Origin: Pirellulales bacterium
GTDB taxonomy: Bacteria > Planctomycetota > Planctomycetia > Pirellulales > JAEUIK01
DNA length: 56,044 nucleotides
Direction: 5' to 3'
Assembly: GCA_019694455.1 (NCBI GenBank)
Contig: JAIBBY010000031.1
Coordinates: forward strand, 1-56,044
Shown here: positions 28,087 to 37,951 of the stretch, piece by piece
Layout: the number at the start of each line of letters is the position of its first letter
How positions within the stretch are numbered: the stretch's first letter is position 1
The notes under the pieces: model-generated
The model's input: the letters and a program-made list of their open reading frames with translations, nothing else
Databases searched by the model: none
What the model was told of the DNA's origin: nothing
Made by a program: the position numbers and the translations under genes

Positions 28087-29496
28087 ATGCCCTCTCCCCT
28101 GCTCCGCATTTGCGTGCTGATTTTCTGCCTCGCCGCGCCGATGGCTGCTGTGGCCAAGGACCCCAACGCCAAAGGGCGCACCGCGCTCGATGAATACGTC
28201 GAAAAGGTCGATCCCTCCTACGAGTGGAAGCTGGTCGAAACCAGCAAGAAGCCCGGAGTCACCAACTACGCGATCGACCTCACCTCGCAAACCTGGCGGC
28301 CCGAAGACACCGATCGTCCCCAGTGGAAGCATCGACTGATCATCGTCAAACCCGATGATGTTCAGTCCGACACCGCGTTTCTCTTCATCTCTGGCGGCGG
28401 CAACGATCGCGAGTTCTCCAACAACCCCGACGTGCTTTCGATGATGATCGCCCGCGAGTCCAAGACCATCATCGCGGAATTGAAGCAGATTCCTAATCAG
28501 CCGATGACGTTCCTCAAAGACGGCAAACCGCGTAAGGAAGACGACCTGATCGGCTACACCTGGGACAAAGTCATCACCACCGGCGACCCCACCTGGTCGG
28601 CCCGCCTGCCAATGGTCAAGGCGGCCGTTCGCGCCATGGACACCGTGCAGGCCATGCTGGCCAGCGATGAGGGGGGCAAATTCACCGTCAACAAGTTTGT
28701 CGTCGCCGGTGGTTCCAAGCGCGGCTGGACAACCTGGCTCACCGGCGCGGTCGACAAGCGCGTGGTGGCGATCATCCCCGCGGTGATCGACGTGCTGAAT
28801 ATGAAAGAGTCGATGCAGCACCACTACGCTGCCTACGGCTTCTGGGCCGAAGCGGTCGGCGACTACGTGCAGCATAAGGTGATGGAGAAGCAGAACCATC
28901 CCGGCTACAAACTGCTGATTCAGTTCGAAGACCCCATCAATTACGTCGACCGCCTGACGATGCCCAAGTTCGTGGTCAACGCGGCGGGCGACCAGTTCTT
29001 TCTGCCCGACTCGTCGCAGTTCTATTGGGACAAGCTCAAGGGAGAGAAGTATCTGCGCTACGTCGCCAACGCGGAACATTCGCTAGGGGGCACCGACGCT
29101 CCCATGTCGATCGCCGCCTTCTATATGTCGGTGGTCCAAGGAACCCCGCGTCCCAAGCTCGACTGGACCTTTGAATCCGACGGCGCCATTCGGGTCGTCA
29201 CGCCCGACAAGCCCAAAAAGGTGCTCCTTTGGCAGGCCACCAATCCTGACGCCCGCGACTTTCGCGTCACGACGATCGGCAGGGCATACAAGAGCACCCC
29301 GCTCGAGGATCAAGGCGATGGCGTTTTCGTCGGCAACGTCCAGCCTCCAGAAAAAGGCTTCACCGCCTATTTTGTCGAGCTGGAATTTGAAAGTGGATTC
29401 AAGTTTCCCTTCAAGTTCACCACCGGGGTCCGCGTCGTCCCCGACGTGCTGCCCCACCAGGACAAGTTGCAAGAACTGCTCAGCGCGGGCAAATAG
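28087..29496 (+). CDS. Secreted PhoPQ-activated pathogenicity-related family hydrolase
   Basis: 469 residues. Signal peptide LLRICVLIFCLAAPMAAVA. The body matches the PhoPQ-related (PF10142, AprA-like) family: DEYVEKVDPSYEWKLVET near the N-terminus, FISGGGNDREF, an alpha/beta-hydrolase nucleophile elbow GGSKRG with S210, an acidic D302 (AGDQFFLPDSS) and H331 (NAEHSLGG). Despite the name, no link to virulence is implied; planctomycetes carry several copies. The ATG has TTGGAG nine bases upstream; a TTG start 15 bases earlier is less likely. Probably a periplasmic esterase or peptidase of unknown substrate. Confidence 0.93.
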   Translation: MPSPLLRICVLIFCLAAPMAAVAKDPNAKGRTALDEYVEKVDPSYEWKLVETSKKPGVTNYAIDLTSQTWRPEDTDRPQWKHRLIIVKPDDVQSDTAFLFISGGGNDREFSNNPDVLSMMIARESKTIIAELKQIPNQPMTFLKDGKPRKEDDLIGYTWDKVITTGDPTWSARLPMVKAAVRAMDTVQAMLASDEGGKFTVNKFVVAGGSKRGWTTWLTGAVDKRVVAIIPAVIDVLNMKESMQHHYAAYGFWAEAVGDYVQHKVMEKQNHPGYKLLIQFEDPINYVDRLTMPKFVVNAAGDQFFLPDSSQFYWDKLKGEKYLRYVANAEHSLGGTDAPMSIAAFYMSVVQGTPRPKLDWTFESDGAIRVVTPDKPKKVLLWQATNPDARDFRVTTIGRAYKSTPLEDQGDGVFVGNVQPPEKGFTAYFVELEFESGFKFPFKFTTGVRVVPDVLPHQDKLQELLSAGK

Positions 29497-29510
29497 CTCG
29501 GAAACCAGCG

Positions 29511-29551
29511 TTGCCATTTCCTCTCCTCGTTATTCGAGGAGAGGATGGCAA
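29511..29551 (+). terminator. Long hairpin after the PhoPQ-related gene
   Basis: A ten-base perfect stem (CCTCTCCTCG/CGAGGAGAGG) around TTATT is continued, past a two-base bulge, by a seven-base stem (TTGCCAT/ATGGCAA). It begins 14 bases after the stop codon and sits 80 bases before the next start. There is no T-run, so it may be a factor-independent terminator of an unusual kind or an mRNA 3'-end stabiliser. Confidence 0.5.
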
Positions 29552-29630
29552 CAGCGGCGCGAATGGTAATAATGCTTCCATCGCGCTGGCCATTCGGCCG
29601 GCCTGTTTGGCGCCAAGCGAGGAATGCGTC

Positions 29631-31238
29631 ATGGCGACGGCCGAGTCGGTACCCGCCCCCGCCACCTGGTCGTGGCGGCGTGTTCGCTTTCCAGTCATTG
29701 TGCTGACCGTCGCCGCGCTGGTCGTGGCCGTCGTCCGCCTGTTGCCGGGCGACCGCCCCGATTTGGGCTCGCGACGCATCATCTCGGTTGTGGTGGCGGC
29801 CATTGCCGTACTGCTCGTTTTTCTCTGGTTCGAGCTATTCTCGCACGCGCGCGGGACCACGCGGCTCATCGTCTTTCTCATCGCGATCCTGGCGCTCGGC
29901 GGCGCCGCCGGCGCGGTGCGCCGCGTGGAGTTCGATGGCTACATGACCCCCACCGTCGATTGGCGCTGGAACCTCGATCGCGATCTGGCCGTGGAACAGC
30001 ATCGTCAGGCGCAAGCTCCCGCCGCGGGGCCTGCCCTGGACCAAATCGCGCTCGCGCCTGACGACGTGCTGGAATATCGCGGCGCCGACCGCACCGGCAT
30101 CATGCCCGGGCCGCCGCTGGCTCGCTCGTGGTCGCCCACCGCGCCTAAACAGGTGTGGCGTCAACCGGTCGGCGGCGGCTATGCCGCGTTTGTCACTGCC
30201 GGCCCGCTGCTGGTCACCATCGAGCAGCGCCGCGACAAGGAGGCGATTGTCGCCTACCTTGCCGAAACCGGCGCCGAGACCTGGGTGCATAGCTACGAGA
30301 CCCTATTCAGCGAGGCGCTCGGCGGCGACGGCCCCCGCGCCACCCCCACCGTCGTCGGCGACAAGGTCTATGCTCTTGGCGCCAAAGGCATGTTGAGCTG
30401 CCTCGAACTCACGACGGGCAAGCCGGTCTGGGCCAAGAACATTCTGGCCGACGACGGCGCCAAGAATCTCGATTGGGGCATGTCGGGCTCGCCGCTGGTT
30501 TACGATGGCTTGGTGGTCGTTAATCCTGGCTCGCAGGAAGGGGGCGCCGACAGTCGCGCGCTGGTCGCCTACCACGCGGACACTGGCGAGATCGCCTGGA
30601 AGCAAGGCCAAGGCAAGGCGGGCTACGCCTCACCCATGTTGGCCACATTGGCCGGCAAGCGGCAGATTCTCAGCTTCGAGGGCAATGCGCTGGCGAGCTA
30701 CGACGCCGATGGCGGCGCTGAACTATGGCGCACTCCCTGGGAGAGCGACTTCGACATAAACGCCGTCCAACCGGTTGTTCTGGCAGAGGACCGCGTTTTG
30801 ATTTCTTCCGCCAGCGGCGCGGCGCTCTATCAAATCAAAGCCAGCGACGGCAAATGGTCGGCCGACGAGCTTTGGAAGAATCGCAAGCTCAAATGTGGTT
30901 ACTCGTGTCCCATCGCGTATGGCGACCATATCTACGGACTCGACGATGGCATTCTCGCCTGTGTGGAACTGGCCACCGGCAAGCAGCTTTGGAAGGGGGG
31001 CCGTTATGGCCACGGCCAAATGTTGCTCCGCGGCGATCTGTTCGTCGTGCTCACCGAGAAAGGAGAACTGGCCCTGGTCGAGGCGACACCAGCCAAGTTC
31101 ACCGAGCTAGGCATCTTGCCGGCGATTGAGGGGCGCACGTGGAACAATCCCACGCTGCGGGGCAATCGCCTCTTTGTCCGCAACCATCTCGAAATGGCCG
31201 CCTTCGATCTCCCCCTCGTCCCCGCCGACGATCCTTAG
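29631..31238 (+). CDS. Membrane-anchored PQQ-type beta-propeller protein
   Basis: 535 residues. ATG at 29631 with GAGGA seven bases upstream. Two or three transmembrane helices lie in the first 100 residues (VRFPVIVLTVAALVVAVVRL; RIISVVVAAIAVLLVFLWF; LIVFLIAILALGGAAGAVRR). From about residue 160 it is a PQQ-like propeller (TETGAETWVHSYETLF-type blades, CLELTTGKPVWAKN, AYHADTGEIAWKQG, CVELATGKQLWKGG). The blades look structural, with no quinoprotein active site visible. Convergent with the amidohydrolase gene; the two stops share TTAG at 31235-31238. Confidence 0.9.
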   Translation: MATAESVPAPATWSWRRVRFPVIVLTVAALVVAVVRLLPGDRPDLGSRRIISVVVAAIAVLLVFLWFELFSHARGTTRLIVFLIAILALGGAAGAVRRVEFDGYMTPTVDWRWNLDRDLAVEQHRQAQAPAAGPALDQIALAPDDVLEYRGADRTGIMPGPPLARSWSPTAPKQVWRQPVGGGYAAFVTAGPLLVTIEQRRDKEAIVAYLAETGAETWVHSYETLFSEALGGDGPRATPTVVGDKVYALGAKGMLSCLELTTGKPVWAKNILADDGAKNLDWGMSGSPLVYDGLVVVNPGSQEGGADSRALVAYHADTGEIAWKQGQGKAGYASPMLATLAGKRQILSFEGNALASYDADGGAELWRTPWESDFDINAVQPVVLAEDRVLISSASGAALYQIKASDGKWSADELWKNRKLKCGYSCPIAYGDHIYGLDDGILACVELATGKQLWKGGRYGHGQMLLRGDLFVVLTEKGELALVEATPAKFTELGILPAIEGRTWNNPTLRGNRLFVRNHLEMAAFDLPLVPADDP

Positions 31239-32494
31239 TCGGTATCCGCACCGCTTCCCGCTTCCGCGTCAATCCAACGCCCCGCGAACATCGTCCGCGT
31301 CACCGGCCACTGACTCGCTAGCAGCTCCGCCGCTGGTTCTTTGGTACTGCCGTCGACCAGCGGAATCGCCACCAGATCGGCCCGCTTACCGGCCATCAAA
31401 CTGCCCGTCTCCTGATCCAGCCCCAGCGCCCGCGCGCCGGCCAGTGTTCCCAGTTCAATGATCTGCGCCGGATCGAGGTCTGGGAACTTCGCGGCCACCA
31501 TCCGCATCTCGGCCCACAGGCTCAAGTCGGGTGTCGACGCGCGACTGTCGGTCCCCAGCGCCACGGTCGCCCCGCGCGCTAGTAGCCTGACCAGCGGGTG
31601 CCGCTCGTGTCCGAAATAATCGTGTGTCCGCGGACAATAGATCACACTCAGGCGTTCGGCGTGCTCGGCGGCGAATTCAATCTCCGCAGCGCTCAGATAA
31701 TTGCCGTGCACCACCAGCGAACGCTGCGCAGTGGCCAACTTGCGCAAATAGTCCATCGGCCGCGTACGGGGGGCTATCGCGCCGTGTCGCCAAAACCCTC
31801 GCTCGCTCAAGTAATCGAACAAGGGCCCACTTTGCGAATCGAGCAATTCCAATTCCGCCGGCGACTCCGCCAGGTGAAAGGCCACTGGCGCCCGTCTGTC
31901 GCGCGCCAAATCGACCAATCGACCGAAAAGCTCTGGATGCACCGTGTAAGGGGCGTGGGGCGACACCCCCGGCCGGTAACCCGACGCCGCTTGCCAATGC
32001 GCGTTGGCCGCGTCGATCGAATGGTTGAACCGCGCCGGATCGAGCGCGATCACCTCCCAAAAGCTGGTCACGTCGATCGGGTGGGTCATCGCCGGGTCGA
32101 GCGCCGGCGCGCGCGTGGTGATCTCTCCCAAGGTCGTTGTGCCGGCGGCAATCGACTCGCGTAGCCCCAGCGCGATGGCCCGCTGCGCCGCCAAAGGATC
32201 AGCCGCCTCGCGCTCGTGGCGATACCGGGTAACTAGGCCGATCCAGCTTGCGAACAGCGTCCCCCGCTCGCCCAGCGGCCGCGCGCAATCGCTGAATTCC
32301 AGATGCGTGTGCGCGTTGACCAGCCCCGGCAAGAGCGCAACGTCTCCCAAATCGGTGATCGCGGCGTCGCCGATCGCGCGGCGCCCCACCCCGGCGATGC
32401 GCCCTTGCTCGATCGTCACCACCCCTTGCGCGATCGGCGGCGCGTCGATCGGCAACACCCAGCGCGCGCGCAAGGCAAAGCAGTTTTCGTTCAT
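31235..32494 (-). CDS. Amidohydrolase, possibly aminofutalosine deaminase
   Basis: 419 residues from the ATG at 32494. Metal-site motifs of the TIM-barrel amidohydrolases are complete: NAHTHLE (HxH), VAFHLAE, VVHGNYL and GTDSRAS. The SPHAPYTVHPEL segment places it in the SsnA/TrzN/deaminase branch (COG0402). Some members are the MqnX-type 6-amino-6-deoxyfutalosine deaminase of menaquinone synthesis, and mqnC/mqnA lie about 3.5 kb away on the same strand, so that role is plausible but unproven. Guanine or S-adenosylhomocysteine deaminases are alternatives. Confidence 0.82.
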   Translation of the reverse strand: MNENCFALRARWVLPIDAPPIAQGVVTIEQGRIAGVGRRAIGDAAITDLGDVALLPGLVNAHTHLEFSDCARPLGERGTLFASWIGLVTRYRHEREAADPLAAQRAIALGLRESIAAGTTTLGEITTRAPALDPAMTHPIDVTSFWEVIALDPARFNHSIDAANAHWQAASGYRPGVSPHAPYTVHPELFGRLVDLARDRRAPVAFHLAESPAELELLDSQSGPLFDYLSERGFWRHGAIAPRTRPMDYLRKLATAQRSLVVHGNYLSAAEIEFAAEHAERLSVIYCPRTHDYFGHERHPLVRLLARGATVALGTDSRASTPDLSLWAEMRMVAAKFPDLDPAQIIELGTLAGARALGLDQETGSLMAGKRADLVAIPLVDGSTKEPAAELLASQWPVTRTMFAGRWIDAEAGSGADTD

Positions 32495-32520
32495 AGTCCA
32501 CAGCGCCAATCGATCGGGCC

Positions 32521-34746
32521 TTATCGCGCCAAACTACTCGCCGTGCGATGGTCGATCGCTTCCTGCAGCGCCTCTTCCACCGTCCGCCGGTACGGTTGAC
32601 GATGCATCCAATACATAATGGCCGCGATCAGTCCCGCACAGCCGAGCACCACCGGCCAATGATACAAGAACGCTCCTTCGTTGTTGAACTGCCCCAGCCA
32701 TTCAAACGCTGGGTGTTCGGCGACGAATTCGCTGGTCACGCGCGTTGACAACAGCGCGATCGAGTTGTGCAGCATATGAAACAACATCGCCGGCCCAATG
32801 CTGCCGGTCTGCACGGCCAAATAGCCGATCACCATGCCCACCATGGCCGCAATCAATGATTGCTGGAAAATGGCGTGCGACAAACCAAAAAACACGCTGG
32901 CCATCGCGATGGCCCGCCATTTGTGTCCCATGCGCCGAAAGCCCGACAGCACAAAGCCGCGGAAGGCCAGTTCTTCGCAAATCGCCGGCACGACGGCGAT
33001 CACCAAGATCATCAGGGCCAGGTTCTTGTCCCCCGTCAGCAGTTGATTCAACTGGCCAGAGATTTCGTCGCTGATTGGATATAGCCGCAGCACGAGTCGC
33101 TGCAATACATCGGAGACGGGGTGCATCAAGCACGCCAGTAAGGCAGCCACCGGCAGCCCCCACCAGACCGGCGGCGTCAGCAACAGCGTGCGCCGCGGAC
33201 TGCGCGTGAATAGCGCCGTCATCAACAAGACGGGGGTCAAGATCACCACCAATTGCGTGATGACCGCCATCCGCGCAAAGCCGGCAAAATCGGTCGGCGG
33301 CGCCAAGGCGAAGCTCATGAAGAACCGAATCACCAGGATCAATACGCCGCACAACAGCGCCTGCGACACAGTCGGCAGATCATCGCGATCGCGCCGTAGA
33401 TGCCGCACCCACAGACCGATGTCCAACCGCTCGCTCTCGCGAAACAACACTCCCTCGGTATTGAACTGATCCACAGCCCAGCGAATGCTGAACAGACAGC
33501 ACAAGAGCGTCACCAACACCACCGGCGCCACATACGGCAACACCTGCGCGTAATTGCCCTCGACCAGATAGCGCAGCAAGAGCACGATGCCCGTGATCGG
33601 AATCAGACTGTTCCCAAGGCTCATCTCCACGCCCGGCGCCATCGGGATCACCACCAGCGGCATTGTCACCAAAATGAGCGGCATCAGATAATACTGCCCC
33701 TCCTTGGTGCTGCGCGCAAACGCCGCCAGCGCCAGGCACAGCGCGCTGAACATGGCCGACACCGGCACGACCGCAATCACCAACCAAAACAACGCAGCCA
33801 GTGGTGGCGGACCAAACTGCGGCAACTGGCTCAGGATGAACATGCCAGACACCCCCATGCTCACGATGTTCAGCACCACCGTGGCGATGCTGAAGCTCAT
33901 CACCGTCAGCAGCTTGCCCCACACAATCTCGCTGCGCGTGGCTGGGCTGCTGAGCAGCGTCTCCAGCGTGCCGCGTTCCTTCTCGCCCGCGCACAAGTCG
34001 ATAGCCGGATAAAACGCCCCCGTCAGCGCCCAGATCAACAGCAAGAACGGGAAAATCTTCGACCACATCGCCGCTTCGCGCTCTTCCTGATCCGCCAGAT
34101 CCTCCGAGCGTAAATCGAACGGTTTGACCACGCTGGGGTCGATGCCCGCCAATTCCAGGTTCTGGCTGGCGATCGCCTTGCGCCAGCGGTCGAGCACCTC
34201 GCTGACTCGCAGATAGGCGAGCCGCGACTTCTCTTGAGCCGAGTTGTGAAACACCAACGGTCGCGGGTAATCGCCGCGTGCTTCGCCATCGTGGCTCAGT
34301 AGACCGCTATTGTGCTCCGCCAGTTGCTTGGCGAACCCTGGCGGAAACCAGATCACCACTTGCTGCTGACCATTGCGGATCAGCGATTGCGCATGCTCGA
34401 CCACCGCCCCCTCGTCCGCGGCGCCGCCGCCCGGCAATTGCTTGTTCACCGCGGCGGTCGACCGCAGTTCCAGCTCCAGCAGGTGAGCGTCGTGCTCGTC
34501 GAAAAACAGCTCGTCGGCGAAACGTTGGTCTTCGATTAAGGGAGGCGACTTGGGCGCCTCGTCGGCGCCGAGAATCAACACCTTGGTTGGCTGCTCGCGC
34601 ACAAACTGCGCCACCTGAAAAAAGCTCAATCCCAACAAAGGATAGAGCAGCACCGGCAGGACGAAGATCATGAACAGCGTGCGGCGATCGCGCAGTTGAT
34701 CGCGAATCTCGCGCTGGCAGATCAGTTTGACGTTCGTCCAGCTCAT
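32521..34746 (-). CDS. ABC-2 permease fused to a CPBP intramembrane protease
   Basis: 741 residues. The N-terminal half is a NatB-like ABC-2 permease: a membrane segment at about 20-40, a large soluble loop (about 45-220) and six or so helices with the AGEKERGTLETLLSSPATRSE loop. The C-terminal part is a CPBP (CAAX-protease-type) domain with EELAFRG (about 591-597), FGLSHAIFQ and HMLHNS, i.e. the Glu-Glu, His and His/Asn motifs of the Rce1 fold. I used the ATG at 34746, four bases after the ATPase gene's stop. This fusion is seen in planctomycetes (recalled); the substrate of either half is unknown. Confidence 0.92.
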   Translation of the reverse strand: MSWTNVKLICQREIRDQLRDRRTLFMIFVLPVLLYPLLGLSFFQVAQFVREQPTKVLILGADEAPKSPPLIEDQRFADELFFDEHDAHLLELELRSTAAVNKQLPGGGAADEGAVVEHAQSLIRNGQQQVVIWFPPGFAKQLAEHNSGLLSHDGEARGDYPRPLVFHNSAQEKSRLAYLRVSEVLDRWRKAIASQNLELAGIDPSVVKPFDLRSEDLADQEEREAAMWSKIFPFLLLIWALTGAFYPAIDLCAGEKERGTLETLLSSPATRSEIVWGKLLTVMSFSIATVVLNIVSMGVSGMFILSQLPQFGPPPLAALFWLVIAVVPVSAMFSALCLALAAFARSTKEGQYYLMPLILVTMPLVVIPMAPGVEMSLGNSLIPITGIVLLLRYLVEGNYAQVLPYVAPVVLVTLLCCLFSIRWAVDQFNTEGVLFRESERLDIGLWVRHLRRDRDDLPTVSQALLCGVLILVIRFFMSFALAPPTDFAGFARMAVITQLVVILTPVLLMTALFTRSPRRTLLLTPPVWWGLPVAALLACLMHPVSDVLQRLVLRLYPISDEISGQLNQLLTGDKNLALMILVIAVVPAICEELAFRGFVLSGFRRMGHKWRAIAMASVFFGLSHAIFQQSLIAAMVGMVIGYLAVQTGSIGPAMLFHMLHNSIALLSTRVTSEFVAEHPAFEWLGQFNNEGAFLYHWPVVLGCAGLIAAIMYWMHRQPYRRTVEEALQEAIDHRTASSLAR

Positions 34747-34750
34747 CGCT

Positions 34751-35539
34751 TCACTCAACGGGCGTGTTGCCCAGCACGTCCAATGCTTCGATCGGGTCCA
34801 GATCGCCGTCGCGCGAGATCAACTGAAAGAACAGTTCTTCCAGGTCCGCTTCGCTGTGCTGGTCGCGTAGCGTGTCCAAGCTTCCCTCGGCCAGAATGCG
34901 GCCGCGGTGCATGATGGCCACGCGATCGCACAGCTTTTCCACCTCGCGCATGATGTGCGTGGAGAAAATGACGCACTTGCCGTGATCCGAAAGCTCCTGC
35001 ACCGTTCGCAATAGCGCCCGCGACACGAGCACGTCCAGCCCGTTGGTCGGCTCGTCGAACACCAGCACCGGCGGGTCGTGAACAATCGCCCGGGCGATCG
35101 ACACCTTCTGCCGCATGCCGGTCGACATCTTCGCGCCCAACAGATCGCGCATTTCGTTCATCTTCAGTCGCGTGAAGACGTCTTCCATACGCTCGGTCAG
35201 GCGATCTCCCTGCAACCCGTACAGGCGGCCAAAATATTCGACCATCTCCCAGGCGGTCATGCGGTCGTAGACGCCCGTGTTGGCCGAGACAAAGCCAATC
35301 TGGTGCCGCACGTCCCCCGATTGCGTCACCACGTCGTAACCGTTGACCGTGGCGCTGCCGCTGGTGGGCCGTAGCACCGTGCTCAAGATTCGCAGCGCCG
35401 TCGTTTTGCCAGCGCCATTGGGGCCCAGCAGGCCAAAGATCTCGCCGGGCATCGCATAGAAGCTGAGTCGATCGAGCGCCACAAATCGTCCGCGACGCAG
35501 GTCGCTGTAGGTCTTCGTCAATTCGCGAACATGAATCAT
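34751..35539 (-). CDS. ABC transporter ATP-binding protein (NatA-like)
   Basis: 262 residues. Walker A GPNGAGKT (39-46), signature [14 protein letters not shown], Walker [13 protein letters not shown] and switch His in FSTHIM. It groups by sequence with NatA/CcmA-type exporter ATPases. It lies directly upstream of its permease/protease partner, four bases apart. Together they form a complete exporter pair of unknown substrate. Confidence 0.95.
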   Translation of the reverse strand: MIHVRELTKTYSDLRRGRFVALDRLSFYAMPGEIFGLLGPNGAGKTTALRILSTVLRPTSGSATVNGYDVVTQSGDVRHQIGFVSANTGVYDRMTAWEMVEYFGRLYGLQGDRLTERMEDVFTRLKMNEMRDLLGAKMSTGMRQKVSIARAIVHDPPVLVFDEPTNGLDVLVSRALLRTVQELSDHGKCVIFSTHIMREVEKLCDRVAIMHRGRILAEGSLDTLRDQHSEADLEELFFQLISRDGDLDPIEALDVLGNTPVE

Positions 35540-35855
35540 GCGCCGACCAATGCCACGACAAGATACCGCTTGGCCACCTCTCCAACCGGCGGAGCGGCGG
35601 GGGCACGGCGCGCGAGAACCTACCCCAAAACCTAGCTCACCCCAGCCTTCGCGCGGCCGACTTTCGTTCTAACGCCAATCGCCTGGTTCGCATAGCGCGT
35701 GCAGGCGCGCATCGTGGACCAGTAATTCCGCGCGATCGTTACGGCCGGCGCCATCGGAACCAAGGCGCCCCGCCAGCTTTCGCGATTGCCGACGACGCCA
35801 GCGGCTGACAGTCCGGGGAATTATTCGCCGGGCTGCGTGAATTGCAGGAAGCAAG

Positions 35856-35875
35856 CCGCAGCAGCGTAGCTGCGG
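35856..35875. repeat. Hairpin near the 3' end of mqnC
   Basis: CCGCAGC / GCTGCGG around AGCGTA. It lies only 11 bases from the next, longer hairpin, so the two may work as a tandem 3'-end structure. Confidence 0.5.
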
Positions 35876-35886
35876 TCGCGGCAAGT

Positions 35887-35915
35887 GGGAAGAAAGCCAC
35901 GACGGCTTTCTTCCC
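35887..35915 (-). terminator. 12-bp hairpin following mqnC
   Basis: Perfect twelve-base stem GGGAAGAAAGCC/GGCTTTCTTCCC with a five-base loop, starting eight bases after the mqnC stop codon. A probable transcription end point for the mqnA-mqnC transcript, although no T-run follows on the minus strand. Confidence 0.5.
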
Positions 35916-35923
35916 CAAGACTG

Positions 35924-37024
<1,101 letters not shown>

Positions 37025-37951
37025 GGCGCGAGTCTCCTGGCGCCAGGCCATGCCGGGCAGCCATTTGTTGGAAAAGTCCCAAGCCGCGCAACTCGCGCGG
37101 ACCAAGATAAAAATACAAGTTGTCGCGCAAGTACGACAGGCACTCGGGCTGAGTCAGCCCCAGCGGGGCCGCCTCGCGGGCCGCTATTTCGACCAGACCG
37201 GCGACGCCTCGATCGCGAGCCTCGACCAGCGCGGCATCAATCCCCGCCAAATCGGCGCCGGCGCGAGCTGTCCATACGGCAAACACAAACGGCAGCCCGG
37301 TCCATCGCACCCATTCGTCTCCCAGATCCCAAACCTCGACCCACGGCGACAGCGGAGAGTGGATCGCCCGATCGCCGATCAGCAACACCGCGTCGGCCTC
37401 CACGCTCAACGGATCCGCTCCAATCGGCAACGATTGCAACCGCGGCTCGACGCTGAATCGCTCAGCCAAAAGCACCCGCGACAGCGCCACGCTGGTGCGC
37501 GATCCCTCGTCGAGCGCCAGCGTACGAATCTCCGCCACCGGCACGCGGCTGAACAGCTTGACGCTCAGCACTGGGCCACGGCAGGCGATGCAGGCGTTGG
37601 AAACAATGGTGTAGCCGGCGTCTTGAAAAAACTCGACCGAGGGAATCAGCGCCACATCGAAGCGCCCCGCCGCCAGGCCGTCGGCCAATCGGCTGGGCAG
37701 GTCGAACACCAACTCGGCATTGGCGGCCAGCGATTCAAACTGGTGAACCAATGGCTTGGTATTGAGATAGTTGACCGCCCCGACGCGAATCGTATTGCGA
37801 TTCCCCGCCATAGCGCCCTTCTTGCGCGGCCGCCGCGCGGTGCACACTCGCCGAAAGCCACGCCAGATAACCTTGTGAAATCTTTCACAGAATCATACGA
37901 GAGGCGCGCCGATTCGGCAACGGCGCCGTGATCAGATCGCCAATTAATCGC

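Larger units (their letters stand above)
35540..35923. other. Intergenic region with two hairpins
   Basis: 384 bases between the ATPase gene and mqnC. No convincing gene: a minus-strand frame (35669-35884) has no recognisable domain. Its left part has no feature I can name; its right part holds two strong palindromes (35856-35875 and 35887-35915). Confidence 0.5.

Noticed and set aside
28054..29079. 341-residue minus-strand ORF opposite the PhoPQ-related gene
   Set aside because: Fully antisense to a gene with signal peptide, conserved motifs and ribosome site.
35669..35884. Small minus-strand gene in the spacer before mqnC
   Set aside because: No ribosome site, no recognisable domain, and it runs into the two hairpins; treated as non-coding.
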